Shown piece by piece: positions 24,079 to 33,235 of a DNA stretch of 64,000 nt (position 1 is the stretch's first letter; every line of letters begins with the position of its first letter). Position numbers and translations under genes: made by a program. The DNA comes from Paenibacillus graminis. GTDB lineage: Bacteria; Bacillota; Bacilli; Paenibacillales; Paenibacillaceae. The notes under the pieces were generated by a model. It was not told where the DNA came from and made no database searches. It saw only the letters and a program-made list of their open reading frames with translations. The DNA lies in assembly GCF_000758705.1 (NCBI RefSeq), contig NZ_CP009287.1:1426001-1490000 (forward strand). The letters run 5' to 3'.

Positions 24079-25203
24079 CTACTCCTTCTTCACATACTGC
24101 TCAGTGGTGTCATGGGGTTCAAACCGGATCGTATCCGGGACCATTCCTCCACTGCCTGCTTTGTAGTCCAGCATCAATGTCCCCATACTCTCCCCCATTC
24201 CAATACTTACATTGGTCTCCGCCTTCAGCTTGCCATTCACCACTTTATAATGGGTGACTGCCCCGATTCCTGCCTGTGTACCGAAATGCTCCAGACCCCC
24301 GTCTCCTGCCCGTCCGGGAAGCCGTAAGGTAACCTTGGATGGGGCAGCGCCTGCAAGCTCAAGGCGTACCACAACATCGCCGTTGTCCAAGGTGATTCTG
24401 GAGGAGACAACTGCGGCGGCTGCCTTTTCCGCTGCCGGTACCGCAAGCTCTTGCCAAGCTTCCGGCTTGACCACATGAACCTCTTCAAGAGACATGCCGG
24501 TCCCTGTGCCGAGGTTGAATATCACTGTAGCCTCCGGCTTGCCGTCGCCATCCACATCAGCATAGTACAGTTCGGGCGGATACGATACTTGTCTGGGAGC
24601 TTCCCACTGGAAGCTGTGTTTTTTGCCGTTCACTTCGAGTATGAACCCTTTATAGGTACTGCCTTCCTTCCGGGCCGCATACAGCTTGACCTTACCGGAG
24701 CTAACCGCTGCAAGGGGTTCCTTGAGGACCCGCTTGGATGTACTGACATCTCCTGATGTAATGGATACGGTATCTCCGGAAGCTGCAAGCTTGGCTACCG
24801 CTCCGGTAAGCAGGTCAACGGCCCCCGCAGACACATACACATGCCCCTCCTTGAGAAGGACTGGACCCTCTAGCTTGTCTTCATAATCTCCGTCAGTCTG
24901 CGTATATTGAACCTGCATGGCTGAACTGCCGGGTGACAGAACCGAGCGGGAGCTGTTAGTGGTTAAGATGAGTTTCTTGTGTGCATTATCCCATTTCAAT
25001 TCTACCGGGTAATATTCCAGCAGCGCTCTGGCCGGAACATACAATATCTCGCCGGAATGAAAAGGGTGAAGCTTAGGCAGAACGGGCTGGCCGTCTACCG
25101 ACAGTGTTAACGGTGCAGCTGCGGATACTGAATCTATAGTTGGAGCTGCCGCACATCCGGCGATTAGCAAGGCGAGAGCGGAAGCGGTCAGTATTTTTTT
25201 CAC
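24079..25203 (-). CDS. Lipoprotein with a stalk (copper amine oxidase N-like) domain
   Basis: The 374-residue protein has lipobox LLIAGC near residue 15. A stalk domain follows (about 28-140: LSVDGQPVLPKLHPF, ILYVPARALLEYYPVELKWD, GHVYVSAGAVDLLTGAV). The remainder is a beta-rich FG-GAP-like segment (ELYYADVDGDGKPEATVIFNL) and a C-terminal domain. I chose the GTG at 25203 since GGAGG lies seven bases before it; the longer ATG start lacks a site. It is probably an extracellular protein held to the membrane; the function is not known. Confidence 0.75.
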   Translation of the reverse strand: MKKILTASALALLIAGCAAAPTIDSVSAAAPLTLSVDGQPVLPKLHPFHSGEILYVPARALLEYYPVELKWDNAHKKLILTTNSSRSVLSPGSSAMQVQYTQTDGDYEDKLEGPVLLKEGHVYVSAGAVDLLTGAVAKLAASGDTVSITSGDVSTSKRVLKEPLAAVSSGKVKLYAARKEGSTYKGFILEVNGKKHSFQWEAPRQVSYPPELYYADVDGDGKPEATVIFNLGTGTGMSLEEVHVVKPEAWQELAVPAAEKAAAAVVSSRITLDNGDVVVRLELAGAAPSKVTLRLPGRAGDGGLEHFGTQAGIGAVTHYKVVNGKLKAETNVSIGMGESMGTLMLDYKAGSGGMVPDTIRFEPHDTTEQYVKKE

Positions 25204-25332
25204 AGAATAACCTCCAGAGTCTAAAAGTTCCAATCTATTCAATTATACTGTATATCTTCCGCTCTGAGGACACGATCCGTTAACAATAAGAAGACAGGAA
25301 TGTTACGTTTATGCAAAAAAAGAGGCCGTACA

Positions 25333-26229
25333 CTACAGTTCCGGCGGAAAGCTGCGGCAGATGTCAATAAATTGCTGCAGAGCTGCGGGCACGGATTCAT
25401 GGCTTCGTGTACAGATGGCAATATGATTGCTTAGCTGAATGCCTTCTACCCGCACCCGGGCGAGCCGCTTGTGTTCCACATATTCCCGGACAGCCAGAGA
25501 AGAGATAAAGTTGGCACCGTATCCGGCCATGACCGAACGGATGGCTTCGCCCAGACCGCTGAATTGCAAAGTAACCTGCGGCGGCTGTAAACCATAGGTA
25601 ACACACAGCGAGACAAGGCGTGCCCTGGTTGAGCTGCCTTCCTCACGCATAATAAACGGCTCCAGCATCATCTCCGGCAATGACACGGTACGGCCTGCGT
25701 AAGGATGGGAAGGGGACACGACGAACCACAGCTCATCCTCAAAAAGCTCCAGCCAGTCGACATCCTCCGGTTTATCCTGTGCTCCTCCTCCATAGAAGGC
25801 AACATCGGCTTCATGGCGCTTCAGTTGTTCAAAAGCCTGCTGGGAATTGGTTGTTGTGATCTCCATTTCTATCTCTGGATGACAGGCTTTGAACTTCGCA
25901 GCCCAGCCCGGAACCAGGAAATTTGCGGGAAGATAAGTGGCGGCAATGCGGAGCTTGCCTTTTCTGCCGTGGCGGTAGTCCTCTACAAACTCATCAATTT
26001 GCTCCTCATAGGTGAAGAAATTGCCGGCCTGCTTAGCCAGCTCTATTCCAAAGGGGGTAAGCGAAACTCCTCGCCCGCTGGGGTTGAACAGGGGCAGCCC
26101 CAGATCCTTCTCGAATTTCTTGATCTGGCTGGTCACTGCCGGCTGGCTGATATTCAGCCGGGCTGCCGCCTTCGTGACGCTCCCGGTCTCGGCCACATAA
26201 TAAAACAGTCTCAGGGCATGAATGTTCAT
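25333..26229 (-). CDS. LysR-family transcriptional regulator
   Basis: The 298-residue protein has the LysR winged helix at its N-terminus (LRLFYYVAETGSVTKAAARLNISQPAVTSQIKKFEKDLGLPLF). A co-inducer-binding domain follows (GKLRIAATYLPANFLVPGW, EADVAFYGGGAQ, LWFVVSPSHPYAG). The architecture resembles CysL/CbbR-type members. ATG 26229 has AAGAAGGGAT before it. It is divergent from the O-methyltransferase gene, and the shared region holds a LysR-type palindrome. It most likely controls that gene and itself. Confidence 0.9.
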   Translation of the reverse strand: MNIHALRLFYYVAETGSVTKAAARLNISQPAVTSQIKKFEKDLGLPLFNPSGRGVSLTPFGIELAKQAGNFFTYEEQIDEFVEDYRHGRKGKLRIAATYLPANFLVPGWAAKFKACHPEIEMEITTTNSQQAFEQLKRHEADVAFYGGGAQDKPEDVDWLELFEDELWFVVSPSHPYAGRTVSLPEMMLEPFIMREEGSSTRARLVSLCVTYGLQPPQVTLQFSGLGEAIRSVMAGYGANFISSLAVREYVEHKRLARVRVEGIQLSNHIAICTRSHESVPAALQQFIDICRSFPPEL

Positions 26230-26253
26230 AAGTATCCCTTCTTTCATAACTTA

Positions 26254-26293
26254 AATATATGTAATACATAAAAACATATATTGGTATTATAAT
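26254..26293 (+). promoter_or_regulatory. LysR operator and promoter between divergent genes
   Basis: AATATATGT (26254-26262) and ACATATATT (26274-26282) form a perfect nine-base inverted repeat with an 11-base spacer, which contains the T-N11-A pattern of LysR sites. A TATAAT box (26288-26293) follows for the rightward gene, with TACATA 17 bases upstream. Confidence 0.65.
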
Positions 26294-26351
26294 TCATTGT
26301 ATCTTATATTAAAGCCAGATCCAACACACAACGTTAAGGAGGAATACTATC

Positions 26352-27023
26352 ATGGGAGAGATAGACACATGGAGCAAGGTCGATGGGTATTTCAATAGCA
26401 AGCTGCTGGCAGCCGATCCGGTGCTGGATACTGTGCTGGATGCGAATGCAGGCGCCGGTTTGCCGGCAATTGATGTTGCTCCGAATCAAGGGAAGCTGCT
26501 GTATCTGCTGGCCAAGATGACAGGGGCGGCAAATATTCTGGAGATTGGCACGCTTGGAGGTTATAGCACCATCTGGCTGGCCCGGGCCTTGCCCGAAGCG
26601 GGCAGACTGGTCTCACTGGAATACGAGCATAAGCATGTCGTGGTGGCGGAGGATAATCTGAGACTGGCAGGATTAGCCGATAAAACGGAGGTAATTGAAG
26701 GCCCGGCGCTGGAGTCTCTGGCAGCGCTGGAAGCGCGGGGGGCTGCGCCTTTTGACTTTATTTTTATCGATGCCGACAAGCCCAATAATCCGCACTACCT
26801 GAAGTGGGCGTTGAAGCTGGCCTGTCCGGGAGCGGTTATCGTGGCGGACAATGTTGTCCGCGGCGGTGAGGTGGTTCAGGCGGACAGCAAAGATGATCGG
26901 GTGCAGGGTATTCGTCAATTTATGGATCTGCTGGCTGCTGAACCGCGGGTAGAAGCAGTTGCATTACAGACCGTAGGCAGCAAAGGATACGATGGATTTG
27001 TACTGGGATTGGTCACAGCATAA
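26352..27023 (+). CDS. SAM-dependent O-methyltransferase (class I, catechol-type)
   Basis: The 223-residue protein has NILEIGTLGGYSTIWLARALP (SAM-binding motif I), VSLEYEHKHVVVAEDN (motif II) and FDFIFIDADKPNNPHYLKWAL (metal/catalytic Asp region). VIVADNVVRGGEV completes the family pattern. These are features of Mg-dependent small-molecule O-methyltransferases. AAGGAGGAATACTATC precedes the ATG. The divergent LysR regulator suggests induction by its aromatic substrate, which cannot be named. Confidence 0.9.
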   Translation: MGEIDTWSKVDGYFNSKLLAADPVLDTVLDANAGAGLPAIDVAPNQGKLLYLLAKMTGAANILEIGTLGGYSTIWLARALPEAGRLVSLEYEHKHVVVAEDNLRLAGLADKTEVIEGPALESLAALEARGAAPFDFIFIDADKPNNPHYLKWALKLACPGAVIVADNVVRGGEVVQADSKDDRVQGIRQFMDLLAAEPRVEAVALQTVGSKGYDGFVLGLVTA

Positions 27024-27028
27024 CAATA

Positions 27029-27070
27029 CCCCGCAGAACTGGACGGAAAAGCTGTCTTTAGTCTGCGGGG
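27029..27070 (+). other. Inverted repeat after the O-methyltransferase gene
   Basis: CCCCGCAGA (27029-27037) pairs with TCTGCGGGG (27062-27070) with a 24-base loop. It may end the methyltransferase transcript, but the T run lies 18 bases farther on. Confidence 0.4.
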
Positions 27071-27162
27071 ATAGTGTTGTGCAGGCTTTTTTACAAAAAT
27101 AAATCGAACGGTATGGGCATTTCCTTCCAATATATAGTGTAAGCCTGAGGGGGGGATGGCGG

Positions 27163-27747
27163 ATGGAGGCTCAAAACGAATATTCGCAGCTCATAACGCG
27201 CACGCTGGCCGGCAGCCGTGAAGCCTATGGTGAATTATACGAAGCGACCATTCGGGATGTCTACAGGACCGTGCGTTTCCTCGTTTCCGAGCCTTCTGAT
27301 GCGGATGATGTGGTGCAGGATATCTATCTCGAGCTGCACCGCTCGCTTGCGCAGTATGACGAAGCCCGGGCGTTCAGACCTTGGCTGATGGGATTGGTGC
27401 TGCGGCAGGTTCAGGCATACCGGCGAAAAGGATGGAGACAGCTCCGGATAAGCAAAAAAGCGCAGCAGACTTGCGAGATCCAGGATGCTGATTTTGCCGG
27501 AGAAGTCATAGACAGGCTATCCAGCCGGATGCTGATGGATAAAGTGAAAAGTCTGCCATACAAGCTGAGGCAGGTCATTGTTCTGCACTACTTGCAGGAA
27601 TATTCCCAGGAAGAGGCCGCCGCCATTCTCGGTATCCCGCTGGGAACTGTTAAATCCCGCATTCATGCTGCACTGCAGAAGCTGCGCCGGAAACAAAAGG
27701 CTGACACCATTAGAATAGGGAAGGTGGAGGATCTGCATGAGTCTTGA
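27163..27747 (+). CDS. ECF-type RNA polymerase sigma factor
   Basis: The 194-residue protein shows sigma region 2 (YGELYEATIRDVYRTVRFLV, DADDVVQDIYLELHRSL) and region 4 (LPYKLRQVIVLHYLQEYSQEEAAAILGIPLGTVKSR). There is no region 1 or 3, as expected for the ECF class. A GGGGGG-rich site precedes the ATG. Its end overlaps the start of the next gene by 11 bases. That gene has the form of a membrane anti-sigma factor, so the pair is a sigma/anti-sigma unit. Confidence 0.9.
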   Translation: MEAQNEYSQLITRTLAGSREAYGELYEATIRDVYRTVRFLVSEPSDADDVVQDIYLELHRSLAQYDEARAFRPWLMGLVLRQVQAYRRKGWRQLRISKKAQQTCEIQDADFAGEVIDRLSSRMLMDKVKSLPYKLRQVIVLHYLQEYSQEEAAAILGIPLGTVKSRIHAALQKLRRKQKADTIRIGKVEDLHES

Positions 27748-28495
27748 AGAGAACCTGCGGCGGACGCTGCAAGCTGAAACTGAAGGCTGGAGCGCCCCAC
27801 CGGAACTGAAGGGGAAGATCCTTGGCAGGATTGAACCCGGACAAGGGGGCAGGCGCATGAAAAAATGGCTCATAGCTACGATACTGGCAGCATCCTTGGT
27901 GATTCCGACCGGAGCGTATGCCGGATATCATTATTTGGCTGATTCTATGTACGGTTCGCAGGAGAACTTCATTCAAAACGGAGGAACGCTGGAGCAATAT
28001 GAGCAAATTGAAGCTAAGCTTCAGCAGGCAAAGCAGAGTCTGAGCGAGGAAGACTTCAATGCAATGACCACCCTGTTGCAGAAGATCAGCGGCTTCAATC
28101 TGCAGATTGTGGATGCTTCAGGGACGCTTCATCCCGAGAAGCTGAGTGCAGAGGACCGGGAACGCTATAACCGGTTGGGGGCAGAGCTTGAGCCCTATTT
28201 CGGCAAATTGAAGAATCTAGAAGCACCGCAGCAACCGGTGGAGCAGATGGACCCCGACACATTCTGGGACCAGCAGCTTGCCAAAGCGCAGCAGACCTTC
28301 AGTGGCGGGGAACTGGATGAGGTCCAGCGGTTAATTGGCGAATTGAAAGCTCTGAATGCCAAAGTAACCGACCCGGATGGCAGCATTCATATGGACCGGT
28401 TTTCAAAGGACGACTTGAGCAGCCAGGCCACGTTGATTGAAGAGCTGAACCCTTATCTAAAGAAGCTGGGCATTTTGCTTAAGCCAAGCTCATAA
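27737..28495 (+). CDS. Membrane anti-sigma-like protein with DUF3600 domain
   Basis: The 252-residue protein has a cytoplasmic N-terminus of about 40 residues (LEENLRRTLQAETEGW, PPELKGKILGRI). One membrane segment follows (KWLIATILAASLVIPTGAYAGY). The extracellular part reads LADSMYGSQENFIQNGG, LQQAKQSLSEEDFNAM with a duplicated helical module (about 85-160 and 175-250). This matches DUF3600 proteins found beside ECF sigmas. The overlapping gene order suggests it holds the sigma factor inactive until an envelope signal. The signal is not known. Confidence 0.8.
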   Translation: MSLEENLRRTLQAETEGWSAPPELKGKILGRIEPGQGGRRMKKWLIATILAASLVIPTGAYAGYHYLADSMYGSQENFIQNGGTLEQYEQIEAKLQQAKQSLSEEDFNAMTTLLQKISGFNLQIVDASGTLHPEKLSAEDRERYNRLGAELEPYFGKLKNLEAPQQPVEQMDPDTFWDQQLAKAQQTFSGGELDEVQRLIGELKALNAKVTDPDGSIHMDRFSKDDLSSQATLIEELNPYLKKLGILLKPSS

Positions 28496-28550
28496 GGCAA
28501 AGGGCTTCTACATCAGGGAAGCAGCTTCAACTCAAAAATAAACAGATAAA

Positions 28551-28589
28551 ACCACCGGAAAGGCGTCACCTTGCATTCCGGTGGTTTTT
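28551..28589 (+). terminator. Terminator after the sigma/anti-sigma operon
   Basis: ACCACCGGAA pairs with TTCCGGTGGT and is followed by TTTTT. Confidence 0.9.
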
Positions 28590-28664
28590 CATTCAATGCT
28601 GCAATTCTCTCAACGTCCTATAATTTAACATAACCTTCTAAACTACCTAGGGGAGGTTATGTTC

Positions 28665-28844
28665 ATGAACAAGCTTGAAGCCATTCAGCAGCGCATCGAA
28701 GCAGAACGCAAGAAGCTGAATGAGATGGAAACAACCTATGGGCTGCTGCATCCGAAAGTGATCAGGCAATCCATGAAGCTGGATACCTTAATTAATGAGT
28801 ATACCAAGGAAGAATCGCTACGCACTGACCCCTCCGAAAGCTAA
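28665..28844 (+). CDS. Spo0E-like aspartyl-phosphate phosphatase
   Basis: The 59-residue protein matches the Spo0E/Yisi family in length and pattern. A first helix (LEAIQQRIEAERKKLNEM) leads to a second with QSMKLDTLINEY, the position of the SQxLD motif that contacts Spo0A~P; here it is QSMKLD. The ATG at 28665 is eight bases from GGGGAGG. Family members dephosphorylate Spo0A~P and delay sporulation. Its 3' end overlaps the convergent TetR gene by 27 bases. Confidence 0.75.
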   Translation: MNKLEAIQQRIEAERKKLNEMETTYGLLHPKVIRQSMKLDTLINEYTKEESLRTDPSES

Positions 28845-29396
28845 TGCCAACAGCTTTTCTACGAATTCTCCATTGAGTGTGTCCCCTGTAATCAGCAGCC
28901 GGTAGAATATCGGTCCATACATTAGATCAATACTGCAATTTACATCCAGATCTTTTTTCAGTTCCCCCCGCAATACCCCGCGCTCCAGCAGTTGTCTGGC
29001 CTCCTGACGGCGCGGTGCGAAGAATCTCGTCCGGTAAGCCTCAGCAAGGCCGGCATCGAATTGTCCCTCCCCGATCATCTCCGTAATGACCTTTCCTTCG
29101 CGGCTGTACAGAAAAGCGGCAAGGTTCGTAGCATGGATTCTAATATCCTCCTTAACGGAACCCGTATCCGGCACAGGAAGCCGGGCGGAAGCGGCGGACA
29201 GATACCCGTCAATGACCACGGCCGCTTTATTGGGCCACCATTTATAGATTGTCGCTTTGCTGACTTTTGCCCGTTCCGCGATCTTCTCTACCGTCACGGC
29301 GCCAAAGCCCGTCTCCAGCAGCAAATCATAGGATGCTGCAAGTATGGCAGCCTCGGCCTCATTATTGCGCGGCCGCCCTCTTTTTTTATCCATCAT
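28818..29396 (-). CDS. TetR-family repressor of the adjacent MFS gene
   Basis: The 192-residue protein has a TetR N-terminal helix-turn-helix (AAILAASYDLLLETGFGAVTVEKIAERAKVSKATIYKWWPNKAAVV). A C-terminal domain of the TetR_C_33-like kind follows (EGKVITEMIGEGQFDAGLAEAYRTRF). GGAGG lies six bases before the ATG at 29396. It is divergent from an MFS exporter gene, and three copies of one operator lie between them. It therefore very probably represses both. Confidence 0.85.
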   Translation of the reverse strand: MMDKKRGRPRNNEAEAAILAASYDLLLETGFGAVTVEKIAERAKVSKATIYKWWPNKAAVVIDGYLSAASARLPVPDTGSVKEDIRIHATNLAAFLYSREGKVITEMIGEGQFDAGLAEAYRTRFFAPRRQEARQLLERGVLRGELKKDLDVNCSIDLMYGPIFYRLLITGDTLNGEFVEKLLALAFGGVSA

Positions 29397-29449
29397 TAAT
29401 AACCTCCTGATCGAATATACCCTTGCCATATTCCGGTTCGCTCTGAGAA

Positions 29450-29463
29450 ACTATACGTTCATT
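29450..29463. promoter_or_regulatory. TetR operator O1 (imperfect)
   Basis: ACTATACGTTCATT resembles the two palindromic operators nearer the MFS gene and lies closest to the repressor gene. Confidence 0.55.
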
Positions 29464-29556
29464 ATACAAAAATATACATGGAGTTAGCCAGCCTGACGAA
29501 GGATAAGCTGTTAATTACAGATTTTATAAATAAGTTTCAAATTGCCTATTTACAAA

Positions 29557-29570
29557 ACTGTACGTTCAGT
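29557..29570. promoter_or_regulatory. TetR operator O2
   Basis: ACTG-TACGTT-CAGT has matched ends. It shares the central TACGTT with O1 and O3, while its outer bases (G and C) change as a pair relative to O3. Confidence 0.65.
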
Positions 29571-29595
29571 ATATCATAAGGACATAAATTAATGA

Positions 29596-29609
29596 ACTAT
29601 ACGTTTAGT
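29596..29609. promoter_or_regulatory. TetR operator O3
   Basis: ACTA-TACGTT-TAGT has matched ends and lies 25 bases before the MFS start codon, so binding would block transcription or its start. Confidence 0.65.
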
Positions 29610-29633
29610 ATTTAAATGAAGGGTGGAATTCAT

Positions 29634-30866
29634 ATGAACCAGGTAAAGCAGGCAAGCCGGGGAATAAACGTGAAACATGCGCAAGAAAGCACAGCGGGTA
29701 ATGCAGTCCCTGGCTGGATCACTTTTCTGCTGGCCGCCTCCTGCGGACTTATCGTCGCCAATCTGTATTATGCCCAGACGCTGGTTGGACCGATCAGCGC
29801 AGCTACTCATCTCTCCTCTGGAGCTGCGGGGCTGATTGTGACGCTGACCCAGATCGGTTATGTTATTGGACTGCTGTTCGTGGTGCCGCTAAGCGATATT
29901 ATTGAAAACCGCCGCTTGACTGTGACCTCGCTGGCAGTTGTGGTGGCTGCACTTGTTGCGGCTACGCTTGCTCCCAATGCACCGTTGTTTCTGGCTGCAT
30001 CCTTGTTTATTGGCCTCGGTTCGGTAGCCGCACAAATTCTGGTGCCGTATGCTTCCTATCTGGCCGCTGAAGAACACCGGGGCCGGGTCGTGGGCAATGT
30101 GATGAGCGGATTGCTGCTGGGAATTATGTTCGCCCGCCCGCTGGCCAGCTTTGTCTCCGGCCTCTGGGGCTGGCATGCGATCTTTGCCATCTCTGCGGTA
30201 GTGATCGCGCTATTGACGATTCTGTTATCCCGTGTGCTTCCTAAACGCCAGCCTACACCAACCATGAACTACGGTGGATTGATCCGTTCGCTGGGAACGC
30301 TGCTGAAGAACACCCCGGTGCTGCGCCGCCGGGCGCTGTATCAGGCTAGTCTGTTTGGAACCTTCAGCTTGTTCTGGACTACCGTTTCTTTGCGGCTGGC
30401 TGATGCGTATCATCTGAGTCAGCAGGGAATTGCCTTGTTCGCCTTGGCCGGTGTCGCCGGTGCGGTTGCTGCTCCTATTGCCGGAAGATTAGCGGACCGG
30501 GGTTGGACCAGACCTCTGACAGGGCTTGCGTTTGTGCTGGCGGCAGCAGCCTTTTTAATCGCTTATCTGTTTCAGGATGACTCCAAAGTAACGCTGGGGC
30601 TGCTGGTTGTGGGGGCAATTATCCTGGATATGGGAGTTTCGGGGAACCTGGTGCTTGGACAGCGGGCGATCTATTCCCTGGGCAATGAAGCAAGAGGACG
30701 TTTGAACGGATTGTTTATGGCCATTTTCTTCATAGGCGGAGCTATTGGCTCTTCTCTGGGAGGCTGGGCATATGCGTATGGCGGCTGGGGATTGACTTCT
30801 TTGATCGGGCTGGCTTTGCCGGTATTGGCCTTCTTGTACTACTTAACGGAGAAAAAACAAGTGTAA
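29634..30866 (+). CDS. MFS transporter controlled by TetR
   Basis: The 410-residue protein has about twelve membrane segments ([21 protein letters not shown] at the start, a DNRR-like loop [23 protein letters not shown] at the end). The sequence resembles the YgaY/YnfM-like group of drug-type exporters. The ATG at 29634 follows GAAGGGTGG; an upstream in-frame ATG lacks a site. Substrate is unknown. A bidirectional terminator separates it from the convergent chemoreceptor gene. Confidence 0.85.
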   Translation: MNQVKQASRGINVKHAQESTAGNAVPGWITFLLAASCGLIVANLYYAQTLVGPISAATHLSSGAAGLIVTLTQIGYVIGLLFVVPLSDIIENRRLTVTSLAVVVAALVAATLAPNAPLFLAASLFIGLGSVAAQILVPYASYLAAEEHRGRVVGNVMSGLLLGIMFARPLASFVSGLWGWHAIFAISAVVIALLTILLSRVLPKRQPTPTMNYGGLIRSLGTLLKNTPVLRRRALYQASLFGTFSLFWTTVSLRLADAYHLSQQGIALFALAGVAGAVAAPIAGRLADRGWTRPLTGLAFVLAAAAFLIAYLFQDDSKVTLGLLVVGAIILDMGVSGNLVLGQRAIYSLGNEARGRLNGLFMAIFFIGGAIGSSLGGWAYAYGGWGLTSLIGLALPVLAFLYYLTEKKQV

Positions 30867-30890
30867 GCGGCAGGGTCTTGTTAAATAGAG

Positions 30891-30931
30891 AAAGCAGCGA
30901 TCCTCCATGCTGGAGAACCGCTGCTTTTTTT
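30891..30931. terminator. Bidirectional terminator
   Basis: AAAGCAGCG (30891-30899) pairs with CGCTGCTTT (30919-30927), with CTCCA/TGGAG inside. T runs lie on both strands, so it serves the MFS gene and the chemoreceptor gene. Confidence 0.85.
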
Positions 30932-30935
30932 CTTT

Positions 30936-32996
30936 TTACACTACCCGAAATTTAGAGGCTGCCTCTGCCAGACTTTTCGAGAGCTGATCAATTGTTCCCA
31001 CCATCTCAGCCAGCTGATCAACGGCAGAGGATTGCTCCATCATAGTAGCGGTAACTTCTTCCACCGATGCGGAAACCTCTTCTCCTGTAGCTGACAGGCT
31101 TTGGGCTGAATCGAGAACCTCGTCCTTATCCTTTTGCATATGGGCAATTTCATCCGCCATCGACTGGATTTGCACGGTGATGTCTGTGATTTTATCCAGA
31201 ATCGTCTGGAAGGCCGTTTGAGTTTGTCCTACCAGCTGATCCTGCTCAGCAGAAATATGATTAATCTCCATTACGCTATCATTATTTTCGGCGACAAACG
31301 CCAGGTTTTGCTGAATAATCTCATAAATTTCGTTCGATTGCTTCGAGCTTTGCTCAGCGAGCTTGCGAATCTCGGAAGCTACTACGGCAAAACCTCTTCC
31401 ATGTTCACCGGCTCTTGCAGCTTCAATTGAAGCGTTTAGCGCAAGCAGATTGGTCTGGGCGGCAATCTGATTTATTGCCCCGGTAATATTGCTGATGCTG
31501 TTGGAGCTGTCTTGAAGTTTAACGGTGATGGCCGAGATTTTTTGGACTTCCTGTTCATTTTTGCCGCTGATCTCAATCAATCCTTCGACGACTTGATTGC
31601 TGGCATGGAAGACTTGGGTGATTTCTTCAGCTCTTTGTCTAACGGCTTGCGCGTTGTCATTCATTCCGGCAAATTTCTCACTGAACCCGTAGAACTTATT
31701 GACGATCTGCTCGGTATCATTGGATTGAAGCTCCATCGCCTGGGCTATCCCCATTGAGGTTACTGAGGTTTCATTAACCGAACGGGCGGCCTGTTTGGAA
31801 GTCTCCTCCAGCTCATGGGTGCTTGTCTTAAGTATGGTAATCGAATCGTTCATATTGGTAATAAGTGCTTTATTTTGCTGGACCATGATATTAAAGCTGT
31901 CCGCCAGATCCTTGAACTCACTTTTATAGCTGCCATCTGCGGTTACCGTCAAATCTCCCGTAGCCAAAGTTTTGAACCGTGAGGTTAATGTAACCACAGG
32001 TTTGGTAATAGAACGGGACAGCAACAGCCCGAAACCAATGGCAACCAGCAGGGCAACGACAGTTACAATCAATATCTTCATTAACATATCCTGAATAGGG
32101 CGTTTAATATCGTCGTAGGAATCAATAACGGATATGGTAAGGTCAGCCTTGGGAATTTTATTGATTCTCAGATACTCAGTGGCCCGTTCGGTCGTCTGGA
32201 TATCCAGCTCATCCGTGGCCCGGGTAGCCAGTAAAGACTTGATCCCCGGTTCTTCACCGATGTCCAGCCCAATGCGGGCCGGGTCGGAGGAATTATACAA
32301 TACAATCCCGCCCCGGCTTAGAACCTCAATGGTGCCTTTGCCGTTAATTTGAATGTTGCCCAGTTTATCGAGGAAGAAGTCACTGGCTACTGTCATGGCC
32401 AGGACGCCCAGAACTTTGCCGTCGGCGGATTTGACCGGTTGGGAGAACACCAGCAGCAGTTTGTTGTTGTTTGATTTGGATACAATGGCGTCGCTGATAA
32501 ACGATTTTCCTTTAAAGGCTTCTGTGAAATATTCCCGGTCAGCCCGGGACTGCCCCAAACTCTCTTTATTGGTTCCTGCGACGATAGTCCCCTGCGAATC
32601 CAATACAAGCAAGGAGTCATTTCCTCCCTGCAGACTATCCTGAAGGATGGTGTTCGCTTTACTGAAAACGGGATTCTCTGAGGACAAGAACGCTTGATCC
32701 GATAATGTCTTTTGTTCTCGAAGCTCTAGTAGCTCTTTGAAGGTATTATGCACGGAAATGACATAAGAGATTTGCTCCTCAAGCTGCATCGCAGTCCACA
32801 GTCCCTCGCCTATACGGTCACTATTTGCATTAATTTCATCCTTGCTCTTGCCGAGCAGCAGGTCCGAAGAAAACAAATAGACCGTCACTGAAGTAGCCAG
32901 AAGAACTACAGCCACAAGTAAGCTTAATAGAACGGGAAGCTTAACCTTCAGAGAGATGTTGCTTATTTTATTGGATACTTTGTTTGCTTTCCACAT
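30936..32996 (-). CDS. Methyl-accepting chemotaxis protein, membrane-bound
   Basis: The 686-residue receptor has a membrane segment near the N-terminus ([23 protein letters not shown]). An extracellular dCache-type sensor follows (about 45-310; [40 protein letters not shown] part). A second membrane segment ([19 protein letters not shown]), a HAMP domain and a long signalling coil complete it. The kinase-control tip is conserved ([37 protein letters not shown]). ATG 32996 has GAGGAG before it. Ligand is unknown; dCache sensors often bind amino acids or organic acids. Confidence 0.9.
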   Translation of the reverse strand: MWKANKVSNKISNISLKVKLPVLLSLLVAVVLLATSVTVYLFSSDLLLGKSKDEINANSDRIGEGLWTAMQLEEQISYVISVHNTFKELLELREQKTLSDQAFLSSENPVFSKANTILQDSLQGGNDSLLVLDSQGTIVAGTNKESLGQSRADREYFTEAFKGKSFISDAIVSKSNNNKLLLVFSQPVKSADGKVLGVLAMTVASDFFLDKLGNIQINGKGTIEVLSRGGIVLYNSSDPARIGLDIGEEPGIKSLLATRATDELDIQTTERATEYLRINKIPKADLTISVIDSYDDIKRPIQDMLMKILIVTVVALLVAIGFGLLLSRSITKPVVTLTSRFKTLATGDLTVTADGSYKSEFKDLADSFNIMVQQNKALITNMNDSITILKTSTHELEETSKQAARSVNETSVTSMGIAQAMELQSNDTEQIVNKFYGFSEKFAGMNDNAQAVRQRAEEITQVFHASNQVVEGLIEISGKNEQEVQKISAITVKLQDSSNSISNITGAINQIAAQTNLLALNASIEAARAGEHGRGFAVVASEIRKLAEQSSKQSNEIYEIIQQNLAFVAENNDSVMEINHISAEQDQLVGQTQTAFQTILDKITDITVQIQSMADEIAHMQKDKDEVLDSAQSLSATGEEVSASVEEVTATMMEQSSAVDQLAEMVGTIDQLSKSLAEAASKFRVV

Positions 32997-33235
32997 GTTG
33001 TTTTTCTCCTCTGCTTTGTATAAGTTACTCACATGATTACGTTTATATATCGGCTGCAAATTTACTTTAATTAAATTATAAAATTTTACATTTCACCTGC
33101 TGCCTTAGCGGACAAAAAAGATTGCTGTTGCAGTAAAAAAACGGGCTTATGTATTGAGAGTAAGATATCTAATATAGAGATATATTCTCCTATGCTATAA
33201 TGATCAAAAATGTTTTTGTGGGAGCTGTTACGGTC

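Noticed and set aside
33200..33235. ATG at 33200 as start of the soluble chemoreceptor
   Set aside because: It overlaps a TATAAT box and has no ribosome-binding site.
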